DNA of 64,000 nt from Nothopassalora personata (Eukaryota; Ascomycota; Dothideomycetes; Mycosphaerellales; Mycosphaerellaceae): NCBI GenBank assembly GCA_033816765.1, contig CM066291.1, forward strand, positions 4,154,001-4,218,000. The letters are read 5' to 3'. The first letter of the stretch is position 1, and every line of letters starts with the position of its first letter. Under the pieces are notes generated by a model that saw nothing but the letters and a program-made list of their open reading frames with translations, had not been told where the DNA came from and did not search any database. The position numbers were made by a program, and so were the translations under genes. Positions 11,162 to 21,187 of the stretch are shown piece after piece.

Positions 11162-11522
11162 AACGCGTGTGGTGAATGTAGTGACATGACTCTTGCTGGA
11201 GGATGTGACGCATCTGTTGCGTGAAAAGTAACACTATGGGCTGGCGCTTCTCCTTCGAAAGGCGGTGGATCTCAATCGCTGAAGTGATGTTGATGTTGCA
11301 AGCAGAAAGGACGATCAAAATTCCGGGTTGGTCCCGTCAGCTCAGACCCCATGAAGCTTCTATTAAGAGTTTAGTGTCGGACGGCCTGAACATCTCACGC
11401 CGACAACAGGCCGTCGGAGAACGATCAAATATGTGTTGTCTGCCCAGCTTGCCAGAGTATAGACTATTACATACGCTGCTCTGGATTTTTCATCTGACTG
11501 GAGGTCCTTCGACGCCTCCCAA
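11162..11522. other. P450 promoter region
   Basis: 361 bp between the P450 start and the end of the SnoaL-like relic. No gene seen. Confidence 0.45.
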
Positions 11523-12006
11523 TCAGCTCTGATGACCCATGACGGTGAAGTCACCTTGCGTCCACAGAATATAGTAAACTCACTTTTTGCTCTTCCACAC
11601 TCCATCCTTAGCATCCTTCTGCATGTCCACAACGTACTGACCACTCGCCAAAAGACCGTTTTTGGGAAGTGAAATAACCAGGCAATCCAGGCGCATTGCC
11701 CTCTCCGGACTTGCAGTGTCGGTCCAGAGAATAGGCGGTGAGCACAGCAGTGTCTGCACCACCCTTGATGTCGATCCTGATTTCGGTTGTATAGTGTGTT
11801 GGGGTGATTCCTCCCACCGCCGCCAACATCTGGTCAACATCAAACTCCTTGTCGCCCATGGAGAAGACGAGTTCCGAGCCTCGATTGATGAATGCCGACC
11901 TGGCAAGCTCGATGTCGTTGTTGTCCAGACCAGTGGTTGCTCTGTGAATTGCATCGGTGATGGCCTCTCGAGTGGTCAAACCGGTGAGATCTGTTTGATA
12001 AGACAT
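11523..12006 (-). pseudogene. SnoaL-like (NTF2-fold) protein, frameshift and early stop
   Basis: SnoaL-like proteins are small NTF2-fold enzymes or ligand binders, often near secondary-metabolism genes. From the ATG at 12006 the frame reads MSYQTDLTGLTTREAITDAI and continues family-like to about residue 115 (PTHYTTEIRIDI, TAVLTAYSL). The rest of the fold (LASGQYVVDMQKDAKDG, then LWTQGDFTVMG) is in another frame. The shift falls at the run of five A near 11660, and a TGA stands where the family has Trp in the K-K-W-V context near 11580. Two lesions suggest a pseudogene; one alone could be a sequencing error. No splice pair with GT-AG explains it. Confidence 0.7.
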
Positions 12007-12373
12007 GATGTCTGCTAGTGGACTTTTGCTTTTGATTTCGTGTTTTGCGGTGATTTTGTTGCTTTTATTGTAGTTGGAAGTCGCGGCCACAGGTGACCTT
12101 ATATCGTACGTCGTGATGTTTGAGTCTAACAGTGTGTCGGCCAAGGATCGTCCTTATTGCTGGGTAATGGGCATTTCAAGCTTGAGACCGGCATCAAGCT
12201 CGGGAATAGCACAACGCTCAAAGTTGAAGCAGTGATTGACAAGATTTTGCCCTTCGCTGAGCTTTGAAATACGAGCAACGGTAAGTCGAAGCGTCCAATG
12301 GATATGGATAGAAAATGGCCGGATGTGCGAACATTCGGGTATCCTTCGCGCAGAGCGACAGCAAGTTGGACGT
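12007..12373. other. intergenic
   Basis: 367 bp between the SnoaL-like relic and the end of the RecQ gene. No coding unit seen. Confidence 0.4.
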
Positions 12374-13898
12374 TCAATCGTAACCTTCGCAGTCGTATGT
12401 GCCCGTTTGACGCTGCGTTGCGATCCACTCTTCGCTCGCAAGATCCATGTCCTTTCGTCTGGCAAGTGTGACCGGATCCTTATGCCAATCGCAAGCATAA
12501 TCGCATGGAGGTGCCTCCTTCTCACCGAAATAATTGGCAATCAATTTGTGCCGGCACCCATTGACGTTCTCGCAGTAGCCTATCAGCGACTGTAGGCTCT
12601 TGCCTCGCATGATCTGCGCGTCCCGGTTCTGCCCTGCCTTGTTGAATGTCTTTTCGGCTTCTCTCCGCATAACATATGCAGCTCGGTCTCGGTCTTCTCG
12701 ACTGTAGTACATGATGCACAGGGAAGCTTTGCCATCTCTGCCAGCCCGGCCGGCTTCTTGGTAATAGCCTTCGAACGATTTCGGCATCTGCCAATGAGCC
12801 ACAAAGCGAACGTTGTCCTTGTCGATGCCCATGCCAAATGCGGTGGTGGCTACGATGACATCGTACCCTTCCTTGTTCTTGACCCATCCGTGAAGGTGGT
12901 CGTCTTTCTGCTCGACAGAGAGACCAGCATGGTAAGCTTTCGCGCCGATACCGTCGGCCTGCAGCCGTGCGGCGAGCGCTTCTGTGTCCTTCCGATACCA
13001 GGTGTAGATAATGCCTGGGAAGCTCGTCACCCGCTCTTTCCGCTGGCTCAGTTCTTGCGAGCGCATCGGATTGTTAGCTCTACGGGCGTGCACGTTCTTG
13101 ATCCACTTGATGAAGTCGTCGTAGCGGTCGACGTCGTCGCTGGTGAAACGGATGTCGATGTGTAGGTTGGGACGGCTCGTGGTCATAGTGTAGCTGACAA
13201 GGGTGTCTGGGCTGAGAGCCAACGTCTTGATGACATCGTCTCGAACTTGCTTGGTCGCAGTGGCAGTACAGCAGATCAACGGAACCTCTGGGAACTCATC
13301 CTTGAAGAACTTGAGATCTTTGAAGCTCGGCCGAAAGTCGTGTCCCCATTCCGAGATACAATGCGCTTCATCGACGGCAATTCTGGCGAGCTCCTTCTGC
13401 TGGTGGACTATGCGAAGATGTTTGCGAAAGTGATCAAGCTGGCAGTACTCTGGCGTGACATACAGAAGTCTTGTCAGAGGGTGGCCAGTCTTGAGGTCGT
13501 CGAGAATGGCGTTCTTGGCAGACATAGGAGTGGTGCTGTTGATCGTCTCGACACGGATGTCAGCTGCTCGCAGGGATGCGATCTGGTTGTTCATGAGCGC
13601 CAGCAGTGGCGAGATGACGATAGTAATGCCGTAGTCGACGACTGCTGGCAACTGAAAGCACAAACTCTTGCCGAAGCCCGTGGCGGCTTGTAAGAAAACA
13701 TCGTGGCCATCAAGCGCGGCAATGACAACCTCGCGCTGTACGGGTCTGACCGCATGTCAGAGCTGCCAGCTGGTGACAGCAGCCATCATGTCTATGTTAT
13801 TCTTGACCTTACCTGAAGCTGTCTCTGCCAAACACCTTTCTGAGCGTGAAGTCGATGTCTACCTTCTGCCCGAGCTTGCGAGCTGGAAGACCAGGCAT
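12374..13898 (-). CDS. RecQ-type ATP-dependent DNA helicase, 2 exons
   Basis: A superfamily 2, 3'-5' DNA helicase of the RecQ family (recombination and repair, nucleus). Exons 13813-13898 and 12374-13745 give 1458 nt, 485 aa; the intron is 67 bp (GTAAGG...CAG). Splicing joins FGRDSF to RPVQREVVIAALDG. Motifs: Walker A ATGFGKS, motif II DEAH within IAVDEAHCISEWGHDFRPS, TATAT, and motif VI YYQEAGRAGRDG. Near the C-terminus is a RecQ zinc-binding set (GYCENVNGCRH... CDYACDW). No winged-helix or HRDC domain follows, so this is a short RecQ, not a Sgs1/BLM-length one. The ATG at 13898 is the first ATG of the frame; the frame stays open further upstream. Tandem ACGCGT boxes lie about 170 bp upstream. 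Confidence 0.92.
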
Positions 13899-14042
13899 TG
13901 TATTGTCAAAGAAGACGGGCGAGTGCAGTGAATGGACGCGATCTGAACACCCCGGACTGTATACTTTGAAACGAGTAATGGTCGACGTCTTTCTTGCGCG
14001 AGCGCCACTCGCGCTTTCCCCATGCGGCAAATGCACAGTTTA

Positions 14043-14100
14043 TGACGTAATTTTTGCGTACTTCACGCGTACTTCACGCGTACTTTTCGCGTACTTCCCG
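14043..14100. promoter_or_regulatory. tandem MCB boxes and CRE-like site upstream of RecQ
   Basis: About four imperfect 11-bp units (GCGTACTTCAC) lie in tandem. Two contain the perfect MluI cell-cycle box ACGCGT (14065-14070 and 14076-14081) and a third has TTCGCGT. TGACGTAA, a CRE/ATF-like sequence, is at 14043-14050. The RecQ start is at 13898. Cell-cycle control is inference from known MBF biology. Confidence 0.5.
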
Positions 14101-15608
14101 TCTTTATGACTCTACATTGGACGCCTGAGTTTGTTACCGCAAGTATATCCCGCTCTTGAAACATCATCAAAGCGACATATAGGATTGGTGGTGACAAGCC
14201 GGGTGCTGTTGGAAAAAGAAGAGATGGAGAGAGGGTGACGGCACGTGGAAATAGACAAGCGAGAGGCACACGGACCACCAAATGTGCGCCGAGAGATGAT
14301 ATCTTGCTTGTCAGGTGTGAGGCTCTTCTCCGTGCCGGCGCCGCGGCGCCGAGTACGATGAAAAGAAGGACTCTCGGTATGAGCGAAAGTTGAGACTTTG
14401 ATCTCGAAACTTCTCGACCAGGTCCATGTCTCGCAAGACACGGTCACAGGCCAGGAGGCTGAAATTGACAATTGCCCATATGTCAAGGTTCTCGTGCCAT
14501 ACTCCCTCCATCTCGAGCTAACTATGTTTGTGGTCCTCGGGAGCATATATGGGTGGGAAGCACGTCGCGCGAAGTATTTCTCTGGCGTCAAGTTCTCGAA
14601 ACGCAGGTCCTCGAGGTACAATCTGAGTCTCACACGACTTGGTGTGATGCGCCGAGCTCAGACTCCCCTTAGCGACCAAGGAGGCGGTATCGATGGAATG
14701 AGACGCACAAAGCGGGCGGGACAATCATCGTGCCTTTGCCGTCGTGTTCTCATTTCGAAAGTCCTCGCGATTCCATCTGAGACTTATAAGACTTGGTGTG
14801 TTGCCGAGCTCAGACTTCCCAATGCTCAAGGAGGCGAACTGGTGGAATGCGGCGTGCAAGACGATGATCTCAAGCGGCTTGTGCCAGATGCTCTCAACTG
14901 TAAATTGTGCGACAGTTGGTGGAACACGTGTGAACAAAAGCGCTGATGTTGTTGTTGAGAGAAGGGAGGGAGATAGAGGCGGGGTAGAAAGGTCTTTTAT
15001 GCAACCGCCAAGATCATATGAGCACACACGTTGCAACAAGACACCTGTCCGCGTGGAGCTAAAGTGAACAGCGCGTTACGTCAAAGGTGAGTGACATCCA
15101 AAAGACCCTGAAAATGGAGAATGTGGCTGGCGCTGGGCTTAGTCGTCTTGGCAGACTGTGGTCGCTGTTGGTCTGGCCGCCAGGTACCTGACCTGGACGA
15201 ACATCTGCCTCACATGCACACAGCGACAAAGAATATATACCAGAAAATTGTCATAAAACCTATTGGTTTGACAGGTATGGGTCAGGCGGAGGAGAATGCC
15301 GATGGTAGCTGAGCAGACTGAACCATCACATGCAGACCGCCAAGCCTTCGCTTAGCCACAGATATCCTGGTGATGTCCTGGAGTCACACTCCCGCTCTTC
15401 TTATTTAAATAGTTCCGAGTTCAAGCTAATACATGACACCACGATGCATGCGCACTTTGCATACACAACACCATCAACACAGTGGTTTCCCAGCTCTCCT
15501 CTCATATTACATCATCTCCAACGTAGGACGCGCCCGACATTCGACCACTACTGGGCTACGAGTCCAGCTGTAACACAGCAAGACAGATCATCTAGTCTCA
15601 CAGCAAAG
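14101..15608. other. no confident gene; imperfect direct repeat
   Basis: Several overlapping frames on both strands reach 100-180 residues but none shows a domain. A block at about 14610-14690 (ACTTGGTGTG then GCCGAGCTCAGACT) recurs at about 14764-14843, offset about 154 bp, with substitutions and small indels. The minus strand at 14518-15039 could hold a decayed gene, but I cannot splice one. Confidence 0.35.
14610..14843. repeat. imperfect ~75-bp direct repeat, two copies
   Basis: The two copies share GACTTGGTGTG (14636 and 14790), GCCGAGCTCAGACT and CAAGGAGGCG in the same order, offset about 154 bp. Because the offset is not a multiple of three, it does not simply repeat a protein module in frame. 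Confidence 0.6.
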
Positions 15609-16712
15609 ATGCGCGTCACTACGGATCCCAGTGCAGAGAAGCGCACAGTGCTCGCGGTCTTCAAAAGTCAGGAGGGCGAACCCAAAATCAGAGTTGGCTT
15701 CAAGGGTGATGGAGACTGGTACCTTGGTACTGCACAAGGACTACGCGCACTACCAAATCCACCGCGCAGGAGCAGTGCACCATACAACGAGAGACTGAGA
15801 TACTACATCGAGTTTGAGAAAGCAGTCACCCAGCCCAAGGTACATGCACAGAATCTAAAAAACGGTCAAATGCTCTCGAGTCGCCCATCGCGTGCGAAAA
15901 GAGAAAGATAAAGCTGAATACTTCGCAGAGTGTAACATTCTACGGCACTTAAAAAACTGTCAAATGCTCTCGAGTCGCCCATCGCCTCCGAAAAGAGAAA
16001 GGTATAGCTGAATACTCCGCAGAGTGTAACATTTTACGGCACTCAGCAAGATATTCATCCCAAATCGGATGCGATCATCGCCAAGGTCCTATCACAGACA
16101 GACTCGAGTGCGCCGCTTGAGGTCAACGCCGTTATCATTGCAGGCCAGCACAACGGCACCAAGCTGATTCAAGAAGTGCGCAAGCTGCACATGAGAAGAG
16201 GGGTACTCGACAGGGTGACTGTCCGTCACTATCGCCAGGAAGGCCACCCCGTGTTGGAGTTCGACGTCTCGCCGAAAGATGTCACTCTGATGGGCATCAA
16301 CTCACCTTGCAAGATCACCGCTAAAGGCCAAGCGGTCTACCCATCCCGCCAGCCAGTGAAGGACAAGACCGCAGCAGAGGAGGAGCAGGAGGAGCATGAA
16401 GCGGTGATGGAAGAGTTGAAGGCAGGCACTCAGGGTCAAGACACGCCTGAAATGCTTGCCGACGGTATCACTCTGGTGATCGACATGTTCACCGTCCTGT
16501 ATGAGACAGCAACTGATCCCACGGCCAAGGATCGCATGTACGGATCCGCCATGCCGCAGGACAAGCGTCTATCCCAGTTCCTCGAGCAGATCATTGTCTG
16601 TCTGAAGCGCCCTGCCTTCGAACAACCAGATCAGGAAGCTGCTAGATTCCATCTGGCGCGCCTTGCCGATCGCTTGAACAGCAAGCGGGGCCCGAAGTCT
16701 AGCATCTTCTAA
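15609..16712 (+). CDS. unrecognised two-exon protein, 298 aa
   Basis: Exons 15609-15839 and 16047-16712 join in phase 0 to 897 nt. The intron (207 bp, GTACAT...CTCAG) carries a 94-bp tandem duplication. Exon 1 reads MRVTTDPSAEKRTVLAVFKS and contains GDGDWYLGTAQGLRALP. Exon 2 begins QDIHPKSDAIIAKVLSQ, has a charged stretch near residue 180 (AAEEEQEEHEA) and ends KRGPKSSIF. An in-frame ATG at 15444 would add 55 residues. I recognise no domain. The splice model is supported by the frame opening exactly at the acceptor and by stop codons in the intron. No signal peptide or membrane segment is evident. Function unknown. Confidence 0.6.
15857..16044 (+). repeat. 94-bp tandem duplication inside an intron
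   Basis: 15857-15950 and 15951-16044 are near-identical (AAAAAACGGTC / AAAAAACTGTC at the starts, then TCAAATGCTCTCGAGTCGCC). They differ at a handful of bases. Without it the host intron would be about 113 bp, close to the other introns in this window. Confidence 0.9.
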
Positions 16713-18083
16713 CTGACTGAAATGCCCATGCCTCTGAGCTGGGCTGCTACAAGAGGCGTTTATGGACAAAAGGTAGAGATACCCCATGGAAGGCGATGAT
16801 GCGCCATGAGAGCGCTCGTTACGTGCAAGAAACGCCGTACTTATGATTGAACTCACTGGAATGCACGTAAGGATGTATAATATGACTCTCGCGCTCATCG
16901 CTCACGCTCAGCTGCTCGTCACAGTGATATCGCCTGATGGTTGCTTCGTGCTTGTGGCGCTGCACAACCACTTTCCGCCTCTATTGTTTTGTCATGGCAA
17001 CCGGAGTGCATGCGAGATAAATTGCTAGTTCGCCATGCTATCAGCACTCAGTTCCTACGATGTTTCAATGACTCTTGCCGGGATCAATCGAGGCCGCGCG
17101 AGCCTTCCTTTAACAGTACGCCTGCTTCTGGTCTTCGTCTAAGCAACATGTGGTGCATCTCTTGGGCCAAGTGTATCACGTAGTCCAAAAACATCGAGCA
17201 GGAAAATCCCTGGAATGGGTCGCATCAACGCCGAGGGTTTGGAGGCCGGTAATGTTGTTCATTGAAGCGACTTGAGACGTCGGTCATCTTGGTGGTGATG
17301 GATAAGAGACGAAGAGAGGCGTGAGGTCGATGTCCCCTCCGCCTGGACCGTGCGCCCGGGACAAAGCAACGACTTCATCCTCGCGACTCTTCTTACACGG
17401 GTTAAGCAATCATCCCATCATATAGACTATGCAGACACCGGCCCTTCCGCCGATATTGACCACCGTCCCGAGATACGCTGTACTGCACAGAATTCTCGGG
17501 GTCGTGGATTGCGGGTCGTAGCGCTGTGAATCGATCGGTCATGCGTGGCTCGTTGAGATGAGGCTAGTGGGATAAGCAGGACGCCTGTGATTCAAGATGC
17601 GATGTACTCGACGATGAGGATAAGCAGGACTACGAACGACCCAAGCGTTATGCCTCCAGCACAGCCAGAGAAGCGGACCATGACACTTTATGATACATAC
17701 CTTGTACGACCATCATTCAAGTTTATGGCGTCCTTGTCATCGCTTGTTCCACGTAAGAGGTGGTTGTTTTATGCAGCTCGCATACAGAAATATCGACTGC
17801 ACTGAAGAGCCAAATCTCATTCGCTGGGCGATCTCGTCGTTGGATCTCGCTCCTGCGTTCGCGAGCTCCCGTCGCACTTCTCGAGTCAGATCGGGTAGGA
17901 GTATCGACCCCGCCTGCCCAGTCAAGCCTTTGATTCCTCCAGATGATTGACCATCAGCTTATGTCGACACATCGTTCCCTCGTCCATCTCCATGCACGAT
18001 CTTGTCTGATCACTGACGACAAATTCTAGAAAATTATCTAATCCAACGCACTCTCGCCTTGGTCTACGGACCTGAAAATCACA
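16713..18083. other. intergenic, no gene seen
   Basis: 1.37 kb. Open frames are short, without domains. The right end is the promoter of the alcohol dehydrogenase. Confidence 0.5.
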
Positions 18084-19166
18084 ATGGCTGCCTCAATGCC
18101 CAAGATCATGCAAGCATGGAGGTATCGCTTCGAGGACGCTGAACCGTTTCTCGCAGAGGTACCTGTACCGATCCCGGAAGCAGATGGCCTCCTCGTCAAG
18201 ATCCTCGCCATGGGTGTCTGTCATTCTGATTGCACCCTTTTGGGCATGATCGAACCTATTCTAGGCATGAGACCTGAGTTTACCATGGGCCACGAAGCAT
18301 GCGGCGAGATCGTGCAGCTTGGACCAAACGTTTCGAATGCCGCTTTCGCAGTTGGCGACAAAGTCGTCATGCTGATCATTCCGGGCTGTGGCGCATCGAC
18401 TTGTCCAGACTGCAGCAGAGGCTTGAGTAATCTCTGCCGTTCTCCAAGCAGCGGCAATTATGGCCTTGGTATCTCAGATGGCTTCTTTGCAGAGTATGTA
18501 ACAGTCACGCAGCGTGCCGCTGTCAAGATTCCCGAAGGACTGGACCTTGCTCAAGCTGCTGTCAGCGCAGATGCTGTCATGACCGCATATCAAGCTGTGC
18601 GGTACACTGGAATCCCGCAGCCAGATCAAACAATTGCAATCTTTGGTCTCGGTGGGGTTGGCTTGAACGGCTTGCAGACAGCTCTCCATCTTGGCGTCAA
18701 GAAAATACTGGTCGCAGACAAACGGCAAGCATCTCTGGACGAAGCCATCAAACTTGGTGTACCGAAAAGCCACACTTTTCTCGTGGACGAAGGAACTCCT
18801 ATCGAACAGTACGTGGCTGAGCAACAGCTCCAGGTTGATATGGCATTCGACTTTGTGGGGCACGAGCAGACCTTCCAAGCTGCACAGTTGGTGGTTCGAA
18901 ATGGCGGGACGATTGTACTGGTCGGCCTTATCAGCCCGACTGTTCCGCTGATACCTCTTGTGAGCGTCCTCAAGGCGGTGACGATTAAGTGCTCATATAA
19001 TGGCACAATCGAGCCATTGCGGGAGTGCTTGAATCTTATGGCCAAGGGCGTGCTGAAGCCATTTGTGCAGACTGGATCAATAAGGGACCTGCCGAAGGTA
19101 TTGAAGGACTTGGACGAGGGCAAGATCAAGAACAGAATGGTATTGCTGCCGGATTGGAAGACATGA
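18084..19166 (+). CDS. zinc-dependent alcohol dehydrogenase (MDR family)
   Basis: A complete 360-aa medium-chain dehydrogenase/reductase. It oxidises alcohols or reduces aldehydes with NAD(P)(H) and two zinc sites. Catalytic zinc ligands are visible as Cys in GVCHSDC and His-Glu in GHEACGEIV. The structural zinc site is the four-cysteine lobe CGASTCPDCSRGLSNLC. The nucleotide-binding Rossmann motif is GLGGVG near residue 197. Length is normal for the family. The start ATG is the first in frame and follows a typical A-rich context (AATCACAATGG). Substrate unknown. No intron. It has no same-strand partner close by. Confidence 0.92.
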   Translation: MAASMPKIMQAWRYRFEDAEPFLAEVPVPIPEADGLLVKILAMGVCHSDCTLLGMIEPILGMRPEFTMGHEACGEIVQLGPNVSNAAFAVGDKVVMLIIPGCGASTCPDCSRGLSNLCRSPSSGNYGLGISDGFFAEYVTVTQRAAVKIPEGLDLAQAAVSADAVMTAYQAVRYTGIPQPDQTIAIFGLGGVGLNGLQTALHLGVKKILVADKRQASLDEAIKLGVPKSHTFLVDEGTPIEQYVAEQQLQVDMAFDFVGHEQTFQAAQLVVRNGGTIVLVGLISPTVPLIPLVSVLKAVTIKCSYNGTIEPLRECLNLMAKGVLKPFVQTGSIRDLPKVLKDLDEGKIKNRMVLLPDWKT

Positions 19167-19199
19167 GCAATTCGATCCGCACGAGATGTAGGAAGCAGT

Positions 19200-19760
19200 C
19201 TTGGGCTCTACCAGCCGACCTGAGGAATCGACCCTCGGAACGGACCTGTTTCACCACCACCAAGACAATCCACTTCCGTAACATGAATACACTCCACCAA
19301 ACTCTCCCTGTACAGCCACTCCTCAATCTTTGTCGTCTTCCACCCCTCAAATCCACCAACACCCTTCACAGACAGCATTTCATCAGATACTCTTCTCGCA
19401 AACTCCTTCCTTCCCCTCGTCTTAGCACTAGCGGCCTCCCAGATTCCTCGGTACTCTTCGACCTCCGCACCTCGAATGATAACCATGCTTCTTGGCGAAG
19501 CCGTGGACCTTCACCCTTAGATGTCTGTCCTCTCTCTCCAGCTCCAAGATGACATGCAGCTAAAGATAGATTCAAAAAGACGCTGCGTCAAACGAAGGCG
19601 CATGAAGGCGTACATCAGCGGATGCGCGTAGGTGGCGCGAAGGGAGCCTTGCGATTTGTGGAAGTCTGAGAAGCTGGTGTTGGCGAAGTAGAGATTGTAG
19701 ATGATGAGAATGATATCTGTTGTGGGTCGAAGAAGAGGCGCTGTTGCCGTTTATGCGTCG
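19200..19760 (-). pseudogene. possible broken hypothetical gene
   Basis: One minus-strand frame looks coding from about 19760 down to 19208. It includes NLYFANTSFSDFHKS, LMYAFMRLRLTQRLFESIF, then TAA and TGA near 19515, then MVIIRGAEVEEYRGIWEAA and ARRVSDEMLSVKGVGGFEGW. The coding look resumes in the same frame after the two stops, so either a small intron or nonsense changes are present. No clean GT-AG pair was found. No domain recognised. Confidence 0.35.
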
Positions 19761-19860
19761 TTGTGGTGCAGATATTGCGAACCTTTTGAACAAGGATGTG
19801 GAAGCATCCCGACGCTTTGGTCAAGGCCGAGGATGTCAGCATACTGATCATCTTGGCTAT

Positions 19861-21187
19861 ACTTTGGTGTTTAGAAAGAGGCGATAGCTCTTTCTACGAT
19901 TCGAGGTCCTGGCAGGTGTTGAAATCATCTGCAAAGTGGTCAAGAACATCGAGCTTGTCAGCAGTATAGCTCGATACTCGGTGCAAACTTGTATCCGGCG
20001 TCCTCAGGCTGCCGATGAGAATGGCATAGCGCGCAATGTTCTGTCTGCTTGGAAAACATACTTTGGCGACCGAGACCACTGGGTGTTGCAACAAGGCTTT
20101 GTCACTTAGGTCCCTACCAGTCACCTAGCAAGCGCACGGACTTGATTTTCATGTGAAACTTCTCCTTGTTCTGCCTATTGGGCTCAGCTTGTTCAACGGC
20201 TGGATTTGAAATGGAGGAAAACCACACAGACAGCGGTACTAGGCTGCTTCCGGCGCTTCTCGCTCTTCAGTCCTGTATGCATACTCAGCCTTGTCTCCCA
20301 AAAGAGCTAGGTCGACGCATCGTAATCTTACAGTCCGCATGTGGTGTACGGTGGACTAGCCTCGCCGCTCGTCACGCGACATGCCATGAGATCCAAGTTG
20401 TCCAGAGGCGCATCGGAGGTCTTGAAGACACGGAGTAGGTCACAAATCACCATCTGCGGTCGCGGCAAAGTTGAGTCGAGGACTCCAAGGTGGCGGCGTT
20501 GGAGGCTCGAGCGGAAGACGATGACAGCCGCGACAGGGCTGGGGTACTTGTATGGTGTGGTGTAGATGGTCGTTGAAGCGTTGTGCAGATTATCGGGCGG
20601 AAGTTCAGTCGAGTCGACTGATGTACCAGGAGAATTTGAATAACCTCATTTGCTGTCGCGAGCTTCGTGGCGAATAGTCTCACTTACATTACCACTGGAC
20701 GTGGATCTTGCAGAATGTTTCGAGGTCGAGCGTAGAGGTATGGCGGCAACTAAGGCGCAGGCTGAAGGAATCCTGAGGCTTAATCTGCTTGCGATGTTTG
20801 AGTTGGAGCTCTACGGGTAGCGACAGCAAAGCCGCTCGCTTGGATGCCTAAGTGGCTCTGTGATGGGTGGGCCTTCCTCTACTCTCTGGTGACTGCAGTA
20901 ATGCAAAGAAGGCCCGAAAGTGGGCGGCACGCCGAGCAAACGGACGGACACGTCCCGTGGCGTGAAGCCCTTCTGCTCATGTCCGCATGGTCCGCTTATA
21001 GCAAACATTTGGTGGCAAGACTCCGGCAGGATCAGGCCAATATCACGTCTAGTGACTCCAGCTTCTCGAAAGCCAATATTGACCTCACGAGAAGGCATAC
21101 TAGAGTCCTGAAAGTTCGAAACTAGAGCACTGATAGCAAGACTTTGACTGCAAGGTGCCATCACTACTTCCGCCACGATTGTCCCGA
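19861..21187. other. intergenic, no gene seen
   Basis: 1.3 kb with only short frames. No domains or splice-supported models on either strand. Confidence 0.45.

Noticed and set aside
9602..19166. P450, SnoaL-like gene and alcohol dehydrogenase as a biosynthetic cluster
   Set aside because: No backbone synthase, transporter or cluster regulator; RecQ and an unknown gene intervene, and the SnoaL-like gene is broken.
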